The position numbers were made by a program, and so were the translations under genes. This document shows positions 52,329 through 61,001 of a DNA stretch of 64,000 bases, one piece after another. The DNA lies in assembly GCF_009363095.1 (NCBI RefSeq), contig NZ_CP045295.1, positions 1,984,001-2,048,000 of the forward strand. Direction: 5' to 3'. Position 1 is the first letter of the stretch. Each line of letters begins with the position of its first letter. Source of the stretch: Paenibacillus cellulositrophicus (GTDB taxonomy: Bacteria; Bacillota; Bacilli; Paenibacillales; Paenibacillaceae). Below the pieces are notes generated by a model. The model saw only the letters and a list, made by a program, of their open reading frames with translations, ran no database searches and was not told where the DNA came from.

Positions 52329-54242
52329 TCATTCCGTCCCCTGTTCGCCGGATGCGGCGGCCGGGAAACGGACGGTCATCACCGTACCGGCGCCTTTCTT
52401 GCTCTCAATCTCGATCTTTCCCTGCATCACCTCAATGATGCGGAACGTGACCATCAGCCCGAGCCCGGTTCCTTTCGATTTGTTGGAGTAATATGGCTCG
52501 CCGAGCCTCGCCACCTCTGACGGCTCCATCCCCTCTCCATTGTCGGCGACGCGAATGACAACCTGGCTGTTTTCCCGGTAAGCTCGGATTTGAATGTGGC
52601 CTTCCTCCCGCAGCGCTTCAATGCTGTTCTTGATCATATTGATAAAGGCCTGTTTGAACTTGGACGAATTGCCGTGGACGTACAAGTCTTGGGGAATATC
52701 CGTCGTCATTCGGCCGCCTTGAAGGTTGGCCAGGGGGATCAAGATGCCCTCGATATGCCGGAATTCGTGCCCCACATTGAGCAGAGCGACCTTCTCCGCC
52801 TCCGGCTTGGCAAACGTAAGAAAATCCGTAATAATCCCCGATGCCCGGTCCAATTCCTCAAGCGCCAGCCGGAGATACTCCTTCTCCCGGTCCCTCGACT
52901 TCTCCTGCAGCAGCTGCAGAAAGCCGCGGGTGACTTGAAGCGGGTTTCTCACCTCGTGTGCAACCGAGGCGGCCAGCTCGCTGATGACTTCCATTTTCTC
53001 CGACCGTTGCAGCTCGCTGTTAAACATTTCAAGCTCCCGGGAATACACGACAATCTGCCGATGATTATGGGCGAACTTCCGGCCAAGGATCATGATGAGG
53101 CTGATAACGAAGCCAAGGACTCCCCATTTCCACCAGAACAGCACGTAGTCCCCCTGGCGTACATAGAACCAGACAAGTTCACCCAGCGCCGGGATGGCAA
53201 ACAAGGCAAATCCCGAAGCAAACACAGCCGCGTCCCTGTTTCCTTTGGCGGCGTAGGATATCGCGCTGGCCGCCAAAATCATCAGCAGAACGATCATAAT
53301 GCAGCCGAGCACCTTGACGGAAAAGAAATAATAAATATCGGAGAAACGGCTGCCGCTAAGCAGGTTGATGACCAAAAACCCGAGGCAAAAGAGCGAGTAC
53401 CCTACCAGGAATTTACGGCACATCCGAATGATCAGCATGTAGCCGGGACCAATGGTTCTTTCAAAATAATAGGTTATCGCCGGTAAGAGCGACAGCAGAC
53501 CAAGGTCAAAAACGACCTGAAACCATTCTCCATAGCTTCTGAACAGACTGTACACAAAAGGAGAATAAGTCAGGATCATGAGCCCGATCGACAAAATGAC
53601 TACCGTCAGTGACAGCCAGCTGTTCCGCTCGCTCCGGTTCAGGAATAAAGCCGAAATCAGCATAATCAGCGCAATGAATATAAACGAGCTTCCCAAAACG
53701 ATATCACCCAGATTAGCCTTGATCAGCTTGGTCAGCAGCGTCTGGTAATCGCCGGCCCACACGGGACCGTCCATGCCGATCCGGCCGGTTCCCCCCTGAA
53801 TTTTCATGAGCAGCGTTTGACCGGCGTCTTCACGGCTCAGCGGAAGCAGGATATGATGAACATCATACTGGTAATCCCGATCGATTTCGTATCGTTTCTC
53901 TTGACCGACGTAGATGTCGATTTTGATTCCATAAACCGGTTTGAGCAAAATGGCAGGCGTATTCCAGATGAGCGCCGGCAGCTTCGTTCCGAACCATCCC
54001 GCCTTCTCTTCCCCGGTGCTTAGCTGCAGCGGCTGCTTCATCCGGTACGGCTCCCACCCGGAAGCCGGCCCGATGCCGTCCGTGCTGCGGCTGCCTGTAC
54101 CTCCGTCCTCCCATGTGAACCGCCAGTCCGTCAGCGGCTTTAGAGCCGGTTCGGAACTGCCGTAACAGGAGGCGGCAAGCACAAGCTGGATGACTATACA
54201 TATCGCCGCCGCGATGATGCCGTATTTTCTCGAAGCTTTCAT
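52329..54242 (-). CDS. 7TM membrane histidine kinase A, sporulation-kinase-like
   Basis: A 637-residue kinase. Membrane helix 1 (8-26), an extracellular domain (27 to about 178; WFGTKLPALIWNTPAILL resembles 7TMR-DISM-type jelly rolls), seven membrane helices (about 181-388), a HisKA domain with His429 in LAASVAHEVRNPLQVTRGFL, and an ATPase domain (NMIKNSIEAL, DNGEGM, GTGLGLMV). The HEVRNPLQ box resembles Spo0A-phosphorelay kinases. There is no cognate regulator gene. I chose the ATG at 54242 after GAGGTG. It is divergent from the isoprenoid-synthase-like gene and 70% or so identical in its kinase core to the gene at 55.8-57.7 kb (estimated by eye). Confidence 0.9.
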   Translation of the reverse strand: MKASRKYGIIAAAICIVIQLVLAASCYGSSEPALKPLTDWRFTWEDGGTGSRSTDGIGPASGWEPYRMKQPLQLSTGEEKAGWFGTKLPALIWNTPAILLKPVYGIKIDIYVGQEKRYEIDRDYQYDVHHILLPLSREDAGQTLLMKIQGGTGRIGMDGPVWAGDYQTLLTKLIKANLGDIVLGSSFIFIALIMLISALFLNRSERNSWLSLTVVILSIGLMILTYSPFVYSLFRSYGEWFQVVFDLGLLSLLPAITYYFERTIGPGYMLIIRMCRKFLVGYSLFCLGFLVINLLSGSRFSDIYYFFSVKVLGCIMIVLLMILAASAISYAAKGNRDAAVFASGFALFAIPALGELVWFYVRQGDYVLFWWKWGVLGFVISLIMILGRKFAHNHRQIVVYSRELEMFNSELQRSEKMEVISELAASVAHEVRNPLQVTRGFLQLLQEKSRDREKEYLRLALEELDRASGIITDFLTFAKPEAEKVALLNVGHEFRHIEGILIPLANLQGGRMTTDIPQDLYVHGNSSKFKQAFINMIKNSIEALREEGHIQIRAYRENSQVVIRVADNGEGMEPSEVARLGEPYYSNKSKGTGLGLMVTFRIIEVMQGKIEIESKKGAGTVMTVRFPAAASGEQGTE

Positions 54243-54483
54243 ATGTGCACCTCTACCGAATGTTAGTGTACCGGAACCAGCAGTCTGCAGCCTCGCATCC
54301 GGTTCTTTCAATTACGGATTTCATAAATTGGAAATATATGCTAAACTAATCAAAACCTCAACTAAACTTCATATAACAACATACACACAACCTCCCACTC
54401 ATAACCAGTCAACGGCTCAATGATGTCTTCAGCATCGGATACCGCCGCTTGGAACAACAATCCTATCTAAAAAAGGTGATTTT

Positions 54484-55413
54484 ATGGAATGGTTAGAGCG
54501 TTATGAAGCCGATTTGTCGTATGTATTCCGCGAAACCGAGTGCATCATTGCCGCGTTCCCCTCTCCGTTGAACACGAAAGGCCTTTCCTATTTAAGCCAT
54601 TTTAACCCGCTCGAAGAAAACAGCGCCAAAAACTATATCTGCTATCTGCTGCCCTTCTGGCTGATGGAAACGGCAGGACTTTCGGCCGAAGACGCCCGGA
54701 AGCTGTCGATCGGCAACGTTTGCGCCATGCTCTATTTTTTCATTCAGGACGATTGCATGGATTCCTCCTCGCCCCAGGACAAGGAGCAGCTGCCGCTGGG
54801 AAATTTGCTGTACCTGCAGTTTCTCGACATCTACCGCGGCTACTTCCCCTCAGCGTCCCGGTTCTGGTCCTATTTCAGGCAGTACCTGCATGAATGGGCG
54901 GAAGCCGTTACCAATGAGCACACGGCCGACTATTTCCGAGTGAATCCGCTGTTCATCGCGCGCAAGGCTGCGCCGCTGAAGCTGTCGAGCACCGGAGCGC
55001 TGCTCCTGTCGGGCGGGGAGGAACAAATTCCGGCCGTGACCGACTTGCTCGAACACGTACTGGCTACGCTGCAAATGGCGGACGATTGGGCCGACTGGCG
55101 GGAAGATCTTGAGGAAGGCAGCTATAACAGCCTGCTCTCGCTGATCCGGTCGCAGTTTGCCCAAGGCGAACCGCTCACTGCTGATCGTGTCGAGCATTAT
55201 ATTGCCGTTCACGGCATTCTGCGTTCATACACAGCCGTAGCGGAAGCCAACCATGAGCACATCAAGCAGACCCCATTAAACATTCCCCAGCTGCTTTCTT
55301 TTCACCAGCATATTCTGATGTCGATTCAGGACGACGCGAACCGGATCGAAGAAGAGAGAAACGCCTTGCAAAAAGGCGGATTAAGTTTATGGATGTTAAA
55401 TCATATCAAATAA
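54484..55413 (+). CDS. Class I isoprenoid/terpene synthase-like enzyme, candidate peptide prenyltransferase
   Basis: A 309-residue, all-helical soluble protein. Two Mg-diphosphate motifs are visible: Asp89-Asp90-Cys-Met-Asp93 (FFIQDDCMDS), a DDxxD, and DDWADWREDLEEG at 200-212, like the second aspartate-rich motif. The spacing of about 110 residues fits class I prenyl/terpene synthases. It is only distantly like ComQ, which prenylates the ComX pheromone. Its start follows AAAGGTGA. Seventy-five bases after it begins a short precursor-peptide gene, which strongly suggests a joint role. Alternatives: a small terpene cyclase unrelated to the peptide. Confidence 0.7.
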   Translation: MEWLERYEADLSYVFRETECIIAAFPSPLNTKGLSYLSHFNPLEENSAKNYICYLLPFWLMETAGLSAEDARKLSIGNVCAMLYFFIQDDCMDSSSPQDKEQLPLGNLLYLQFLDIYRGYFPSASRFWSYFRQYLHEWAEAVTNEHTADYFRVNPLFIARKAAPLKLSSTGALLLSGGEEQIPAVTDLLEHVLATLQMADDWADWREDLEEGSYNSLLSLIRSQFAQGEPLTADRVEHYIAVHGILRSYTAVAEANHEHIKQTPLNIPQLLSFHQHILMSIQDDANRIEEERNALQKGGLSLWMLNHIK

Positions 55414-55487
55414 TGATAGATTTATAATTTATTCCATGGTATACTTATAAAGGTAATATTAACCATTTTGTTGAAAGGGTGATTCTA

Positions 55488-55727
55488 ATGACAGCAGAAG
55501 CTATCCTTCACAACCAAGTTATTCAAAAAGCCTGGGAAGACCCAAGTTTCAAGGAAAGACTCCTGGCCGACCCTAAGGCCGCAATCAAAGAAGTGCTCGG
55601 TATTATTTTACCTGAACACATCAAAGTAAAGACAGTGGAGGAATCATCCAACGAGTTTTATCTCGTGCTTCCCCCAAGTCCAACAGAAACGGTCAGAGCG
55701 GCCGCGGCGCCGAAATACTCCTGGTAA
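55488..55727 (+). CDS. NHLP-type (nitrile hydratase-like leader) peptide precursor
   Basis: A 79-residue precursor. Residues 11-63 match the NHLP leader family used by many ribosomally made, modified peptides (IQKAWEDPSFKERLLADP, AIKEVLG, then LPEHIKVKTVEESS, LVLPP). The remaining SPTETVRAAAAPKYSW is the predicted core; its last residue is the only Trp there and a natural target for prenylation, as in ComX. The ATG at 55488 follows AAAGGGTG. A TATACT lies about 50 bases upstream, so it may also have its own promoter. No cyclodehydratase, protease or transporter is adjacent. Confidence 0.8.
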   Translation: MTAEAILHNQVIQKAWEDPSFKERLLADPKAAIKEVLGIILPEHIKVKTVEESSNEFYLVLPPSPTETVRAAAAPKYSW

Positions 55728-55811
55728 TTGAGATTACACACCTCATCTTGAATATACATAAATCTTGAAAGGGTTGGAAACGCGAAGTTCGCCACCTTAC
55801 CGTCAAGCGGC

Positions 55812-57716
55812 TTATACAGCCGCTGATGGAAAGGAGACGACCGCTTCGGTTCCCACCCCTTTTTCGCTTTTGAATTCAAGACTTCCCCCCATGGCTTCCA
55901 CGATCCGGAACGTAACCATAAGACCAAGCCCGGTCCCTTTCGTCTTGTTGGAGAAATACGGCTCCCCCAGCCGGGCAAGCTCCTCCTTGCTCATCCCTTC
56001 CCCATTGTCCTGAATATGGATTACAACCCGCTCGTCCATCTCGTAAGCCCATACGTTAATCTGACCGTCTCCGTTAAGCGCCTCGATGCTGTTCTTCACC
56101 ATATTGATAAAAGCCTGCTTAAATTTCGAAGAGTTCCCTTTCACCTGCAGATGGTCCGGAATATGCATGTCGATCTGGGCGCCCTGAAGGTTCGCAAGCG
56201 GTACGATGACGCCCTCCACATGCCCCAGTTCCTCTTTGACGTTCAGGACGGAAATCCGTTCAAACTGCGGCTTGGCAAAGGTCAGGAAGTCGGTGATGAT
56301 GCCTGCGGCCCGGTCCAGCTCCTCCAGGGCCATCGTCATATAGATTTTATCCTGGTTTCTGTACTTCTTGGTCAGCACTTGCAGGAAACCGCGCGTCACC
56401 TGAAGCGGGTTCCGGACCTCATGGGCGACGGATGCCGCCAATTCGCTGATGATGGCCATTTTCTCGGAGCGCTGCAGCTCGTTGTTGAACATTTCCAGCT
56501 CCCTTGAATATTTTACAATCTGTTCGTGATTGATGGTATAGTTCCGGCCGAGGATCAGCATCAGGGAAATGATAAATACAGCCGCCCCCCACTTCCACAG
56601 AAACAGGTCATAATTGCCATCCTTCAAATAGAACCAGACCATTTCGCCAATGACCGTCAAGCCGAACAACGCAAAACCGACGGTGAGAATCTCGGCGCTC
56701 CGGTTCCCTTTCACGGCATGGATGATCGAATTGCTGACGAGCAGCACGGCTTGTACGATCATAACGATTCCCAGAACACGGACCGACAGAAAATAATGGA
56801 TACCGAACAGTTTGTCGTTCAGCACGATGTTTGCCAGCATGAAGAGCAGGCAGAATGCCGAATATCCGATTTGAAAATACAACAGCTTCTTGATCACCGA
56901 CCGGTACCCGCTGCCGAAGATCCGTTCGATAAAATAGGTTAGTGACGGAAGCAGCACGAACAGCGCGACATCCCATAGGCGGGTGTAGAGCTTGCCGTAA
57001 TCCTTGTAAAAGGTATACAGAAACGGGGAATACGTGATGACCAGCACTCCGGCGGAGGCGATCACCAGACTCAGTGAAATCCAGGAGGCGTTCTGCTCCT
57101 TTTTCAAAAAAACCGAGCAAATGAGCATGACGAGCGCAATAAAGACAAACGCGCAGCCCAGTATGATATCGATCAGGTCTCTCTTGACGTAGTTGTCCAG
57201 CAATTCCGGATAGTTGCCCAGTTCAATGCCGTGGCGCAGTCCGATGCGGTCCTTGGCGGATTGAACGCCTATGTACAGTATTTTATCGGAATCATTTCTC
57301 TGAAGGGGAGTTAACACTTTGTTGTTATCGTAAATATAGTCGCGGTTTGATTCGTAGATGGGGGTCGTGCCGATAAAAATCGCAATGTTCTGTCCGTATA
57401 TCTTAGGGATAAGCATGGAGGGGATGTCCCAGTTCAAGGCAGGGAGCTTCGTTCTGATCCATAATGTCGATGATGTTCCGGGCCTCTTCGGCAAAGCCAT
57501 GCCGGATTGATTCGGGCTCCAGCCTTCGCTTGCCGTTACGGATCGCGGAACTGCCGCAAGATCCGGGCTGTCCGCCCATTTGACCTCCCACTCGGTAATC
57601 CAACGCTCTCCACCCGTCTGCATCGCCCCAGCAAATACCGGTACCGTCACAAACAGCAGCGTCAGGCAAGCGATCAGAGCGAGCTTAGTGATTACGGATT
57701 TGGAGAAACCCTTCAT
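55812..57716 (-). CDS. 7TM membrane histidine kinase B, paralogue of kinase A
   Basis: A 634-residue kinase with the same layout as the gene at 52.3-54.2 kb: helix 1 (about 8-28), extracellular domain (30 to about 178), seven helices, HisKA with His432 (LAASVAHEVRNPLQVTRGFL) and an ATPase domain (NMVKNSIEAL, DNGEGM, GTGLGLMV). The kinase core is nearly the same as kinase A, whereas the extracellular domain is much more divergent, suggesting different ligands and one output. No response regulator gene is near. ATG at 57716 follows GAGGTG. It is convergent with the precursor-peptide gene, with 84 bases between them. Confidence 0.9.
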   Translation of the reverse strand: MKGFSKSVITKLALIACLTLLFVTVPVFAGAMQTGGERWITEWEVKWADSPDLAAVPRSVTASEGWSPNQSGMALPKRPGTSSTLWIRTKLPALNWDIPSMLIPKIYGQNIAIFIGTTPIYESNRDYIYDNNKVLTPLQRNDSDKILYIGVQSAKDRIGLRHGIELGNYPELLDNYVKRDLIDIILGCAFVFIALVMLICSVFLKKEQNASWISLSLVIASAGVLVITYSPFLYTFYKDYGKLYTRLWDVALFVLLPSLTYFIERIFGSGYRSVIKKLLYFQIGYSAFCLLFMLANIVLNDKLFGIHYFLSVRVLGIVMIVQAVLLVSNSIIHAVKGNRSAEILTVGFALFGLTVIGEMVWFYLKDGNYDLFLWKWGAAVFIISLMLILGRNYTINHEQIVKYSRELEMFNNELQRSEKMAIISELAASVAHEVRNPLQVTRGFLQVLTKKYRNQDKIYMTMALEELDRAAGIITDFLTFAKPQFERISVLNVKEELGHVEGVIVPLANLQGAQIDMHIPDHLQVKGNSSKFKQAFINMVKNSIEALNGDGQINVWAYEMDERVVIHIQDNGEGMSKEELARLGEPYFSNKTKGTGLGLMVTFRIVEAMGGSLEFKSEKGVGTEAVVSFPSAAV

Positions 57717-58073
57717 AAAACACCTCAAAAGTTAATATTTGTAAATTTTAAACTGTTATGTAGATTCGCTATCATCATCGTCCACTCCTTCCTGTTCTTT
57801 CGGTCGTCGTCAAAAAATATATCATTTGCATAAATATACATATAACATCGAGTATACTGGCGACATTATTATATTTATGCATTTGAAAACATAAGAATCC
57901 CCGGATTGACTTCAACCTGAGCGCAACTGCCTTCGGGGTTACACAGGCCGGGACTTATTTAATCATACCACTTTTTCCTAAGTATGGTAACGATGTTTCA
58001 CCTTCAACGTGTACGTTTATTAAAGTAGCAAACGACAGAGACTTCCCGATCTGCGCTGAAAGGAGGATTACCC
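57717..58073. other. AT-rich divergent region upstream of kinase B
   Basis: No gene is seen. It contains a perfect 12-base inverted repeat TGCATAAATATA/TATATTTATGCA (57827-57838 and 57870-57881), and a GC-rich segment (57897-57950) that could fold. Confidence 0.6.
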
Positions 58074-58238
58074 ATGAGTGAATTCCGCCGGAACAACGTT
58101 GAGGTTGAGCATAAGGAAGTTCAGCAGAAGTCCGATTCCAGTCTTGTAGCAGCCACTTTTATCAAATATGCCGCGTACATTATCATTTTTTTCGGTTTCC
58201 TCTACTTCTTGATCAGATACGTATTTCCTAAGTTTTAA
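58074..58238 (+). CDS. Small tail-anchored membrane protein (54 residues)
   Basis: A short gene with an excellent AAAGGAGG ribosome site before the ATG at 58074. The first 25 residues are polar and charged (FRRNNVEVEHKEVQQKSD), followed by one membrane helix at about 29-50 (FIKYAAYIIIFFGFLYFLIRY). Function unknown. It lies 72 bases before an acidic-protein gene on the same strand. Confidence 0.8.
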   Translation: MSEFRRNNVEVEHKEVQQKSDSSLVAATFIKYAAYIIIFFGFLYFLIRYVFPKF

Positions 58239-58310
58239 TCCGGGAGCGGATATACGGGCTCAATTCGGGTAACGGTAAGGAAAGAAAATACGCCAAAGGA
58301 GATGGATGAC

Positions 58311-58745
58311 ATGGCTGATGAGTATAATAAGAATATTAAAAGCGATGCCGATTTGACCTATGAACGGTACGACCAGCAGCGCGAGCTTCCGCCCGAGTTT
58401 GAGCTGCCCCGGGATGACTTCAAGGATACGGGAACATACACCAAGCAAAGCATCAGCCGTGAGCCGGAAGCGGAGGACGTGGAATTCTATGTCCGGTCCG
58501 ACATGAGTCCCGAGCTTGGGGGCCGGGACTCGGCTCCAGCCTCTGCCGGGACGTCTGGCGCGTACGCCGGTGAATCCTCGGCCGTGAACGAACTGACGGA
58601 GGACGAAGAGCTGCCGGACGTTCCGGATGCGGACGACATTTCGGCGAACAGTCCGGTCGATCCTTCCGCGATCGCCATGGTGGAGGATATGCACGGAACG
58701 GACCTGATCAATGGATATGACGGTGATGATTCCGAAGAACTGTAG
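58311..58745 (+). CDS. Acidic, disordered protein of unknown function
   Basis: A 144-residue protein, strongly acidic and low in hydrophobic residues (LTEDEELPDVPDADD, YDGDDSEEL), likely disordered. I do not recognise it. I chose the ATG at 58311, nine bases from AAAGGAG; an ATG three codons upstream touches the site. Probably co-transcribed with the 54-residue gene. Confidence 0.75.
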   Translation: MADEYNKNIKSDADLTYERYDQQRELPPEFELPRDDFKDTGTYTKQSISREPEAEDVEFYVRSDMSPELGGRDSAPASAGTSGAYAGESSAVNELTEDEELPDVPDADDISANSPVDPSAIAMVEDMHGTDLINGYDGDDSEEL

Positions 58746-58769
58746 CCGATACGTTCATTTAAGATTGTA

Positions 58770-58813
58770 AAAAAAGAGGAGGACTCCGCCGTTCCCGGCC
58801 GGAGTCCTTCTTT
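58770..58813. terminator. Bidirectional terminator
   Basis: Stem GGACTCCGCC/GGCCGGAGTCC with an A-run before and TTCTTT after. Confidence 0.85.
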
Positions 58814-58839
58814 AGGTGTTGGCCGGTACGTTCCGGCGT

Positions 58840-59874
58840 TTATGCTAATCCCAACGCCTTGACCAGCACATATCCGACGCCGGCAAGCAGGCAGGAGCCA
58901 AGCAGCGCTGCGGCGAACGGCCGGCCCCCTTTGCGCCCGAACACGGCAAAGTCGACGTTCAGGCCAAGACCGGCCATGGCCATGGCCATCAGCATATAAG
59001 CTGCCGTGACGATCTGCGAGGCAGCCGATTCCGGCAGAATGCCCAGCGTATGGATGCCGCTCATCACAAGAAAGCCAAGCACAAACCATGGGATGGGAAT
59101 ACGGGTTCTTTCCCCCGGTGCGGTGCGCCCGCCCTTGCGGCTGCTCCAGAGGCCGACGAGAACGGCGACGGGCACGAGCAGCGCCACCCGTGTCAGCTTG
59201 ACGATGACGGCCATATCTTCGGCCTCCTTGCCCCCTGGCGCTGCTGCCGCGATGGCATGGGCGACTTCATGGAGCGTGCCGCCCGCAAACAAGCCGTATC
59301 CGGCCGGCGACAGGCCGAGCAGCGGATACAGGCCGACGTACAGCAGCGTAAACAAGGTGCCGAGCAGGGCAACTACCGCGGCGCTGACCGCCGTCTCCTG
59401 CTCGTTCGCCCGAACCTGCGGCGCGATGGCGGCCACAGCCGCCGCCCCGCAAATGGCCGAACCGCAGGCGGCCAGCAGCGACATGACCGGATCGACCTTC
59501 ATCAGCCGGGCGATGCCGTATACCGCGAGCAGCGTCACGCTGATATTGACCACGGCCAGCAGCAGAACCTTTGGCCCGGCATGAACGATGTCCGCCAGGT
59601 TCAGCCGCATGCCGAGCAAAATAATGCCCAGCCTGAGCAGCTTTTTATTGGAAAAGGCGATGCCGGGCATCGCGTACTCCGGCACGCCGGCGAATGCGCG
59701 GTAAACCATGCCAAGCAGGATGGCCAGCACCAGCTGCCCCATGATGCCGAGAAAAGGCAGCAGCGCCAGCCCCTTGGCCAGCAGTGATAATACAAACGTG
59801 AGGCAGAGCCCCAGCATATAAGCGTTCAAATTGCGCTTTTTGCGCGGCAGGGCCGATCCCTGAGATGCAATCAT
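58840..59874 (-). CDS. YeiH-family (UPF0324) putative sulfate exporter
   Basis: A 344-residue membrane protein with ten or so helices. Motifs GIILLGMRLNL, AACGSAICGAAAVAAIAP and GLYPLLGLSPAGYGLFAGGTLHEVAHAIAA are typical of the family, often annotated as sulfate exporters without proof. It is divergent from a LysR regulator, the usual arrangement (B. subtilis CysL-type). ATG follows GGGAGG. Confidence 0.88.
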   Translation of the reverse strand: MIASQGSALPRKKRNLNAYMLGLCLTFVLSLLAKGLALLPFLGIMGQLVLAILLGMVYRAFAGVPEYAMPGIAFSNKKLLRLGIILLGMRLNLADIVHAGPKVLLLAVVNISVTLLAVYGIARLMKVDPVMSLLAACGSAICGAAAVAAIAPQVRANEQETAVSAAVVALLGTLFTLLYVGLYPLLGLSPAGYGLFAGGTLHEVAHAIAAAAPGGKEAEDMAVIVKLTRVALLVPVAVLVGLWSSRKGGRTAPGERTRIPIPWFVLGFLVMSGIHTLGILPESAASQIVTAAYMLMAMAMAGLGLNVDFAVFGRKGGRPFAAALLGSCLLAGVGYVLVKALGLA

Positions 59875-60098
59875 GATTCATTCCTCCCGTCCGTAGCCTG
59901 GTCATTCAAGCGGCTATCGATACGCTCACTATAGAATGTCCTGCTCCGGAAGGGAAATACCGATTTGCTATCCCGATCATCAGGATAACTTATGATTGAT
60001 TGCGGCCCTCCCCCACGTTACACTGAGTGTAATCTTCAGCACCGCCTTAGCCTTAGCCTCGCTTGCCGCTGAAGAAATGATAAACAGGAGTCCACGCC

Positions 60099-61001
60099 AT
60101 GATCACAGACACACTAAAGGTCTTCGTCACCGTCGCCGAAGAGCGCAATTTCTCCCGCGCCGCCAAGCTGCTCCATCTGTCCCAGCCGGGGGTAAGCCTG
60201 CACATCCGGAACTTGGAGGATGAGCTGGGCACGAAGCTGATGCTCCGGTCCCCGAAGCAGGTCAGACTGACCGAGGCAGGCGAAATCTTGTTCCGGAAGG
60301 CCAGGCAGATGCTAGCGCTGTACGAGGAGGCCCAGCAGGAGATCCATCTGCTGCGGGATGTCGTGACCGGCTCCCTGAGCATCGGTGCAAGCTTTACGAT
60401 CGGCGAATACATCCTTCCGGCCGTTCTCGCCGAATATGCGCACCAGTACCCCGACGTCGATGTGCAGGTTCATATCAGCAACACCGACAACATCGTGCAC
60501 GATATCCGCGAAGGGCGGTTTCATATCGGTCTGGTTGAAGGCAGCACGACCGCCAGGGATGTGCAGCTGACCACGTTCATGGAGGACGAAATGGTGCTGG
60601 TGATGTCGCCCGACCATCCCCTCGCCGCCTACAAATCGATTGATCCCGGCATGCTGCAGGACCAGGTGTGGGTCTTGCGCGAAAGCGGTTCGGGCACGCG
60701 GGCCTACAGCGACCGGCTGATTGAGGAGGGCGGACTTGCGGTCAAACGGAGCTTCGTCTTCAGCAGCAGCCAGGGTGTCAAGGAAGCGGCCGCCGCGGGC
60801 CTTGGCATCGCTGTCCTGTCCCGCTGGGTCGTCCGCAAGGAGCTTGGCAGCGGCGAGCTGTGCGAGGTCAAGCTGAAAGGAATGAAGCTCGGCCGGGACC
60901 TGCTGATGGTTCAAGGCAAAGATCAGCCAGCCGGCATGGCGCTGCTCAAATTCGTTCATATTTTGGAGCAGTACGCCAAGCGGCATTACGCCGATTTATG
61001 A
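60099..61001 (+). CDS. LysR-family regulator, CysL-like
   Basis: A 300-residue LysR regulator: helix-turn-helix RNFSRAAKLLHLSQPGVSLHIRNLE and the effector-binding domain (SLSIGASFTIGEYILPAVL). The divergent YeiH-type gene is its likely target. ATG at 60099 follows AACAGGAG. Its 3' end overlaps the convergent transporter gene by 16 bases. Confidence 0.9.
   Translation: MITDTLKVFVTVAEERNFSRAAKLLHLSQPGVSLHIRNLEDELGTKLMLRSPKQVRLTEAGEILFRKARQMLALYEEAQQEIHLLRDVVTGSLSIGASFTIGEYILPAVLAEYAHQYPDVDVQVHISNTDNIVHDIREGRFHIGLVEGSTTARDVQLTTFMEDEMVLVMSPDHPLAAYKSIDPGMLQDQVWVLRESGSGTRAYSDRLIEEGGLAVKRSFVFSSSQGVKEAAAAGLGIAVLSRWVVRKELGSGELCEVKLKGMKLGRDLLMVQGKDQPAGMALLKFVHILEQYAKRHYADL

Noticed and set aside
54484..55413. 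True ComQ orthologue
   Set aside because: The Asp-rich motifs and position fit a ComQ-like role, but the rest of the sequence is too different for me to call it ComQ; kept as a class I isoprenoid-synthase-like enzyme.
55488..55727. Fragment of a nitrile hydratase alpha subunit
   Set aside because: Only the leader-like helix region is present, with its own start, ribosome site and a distinct C-terminal tail, as in NHLP precursors.
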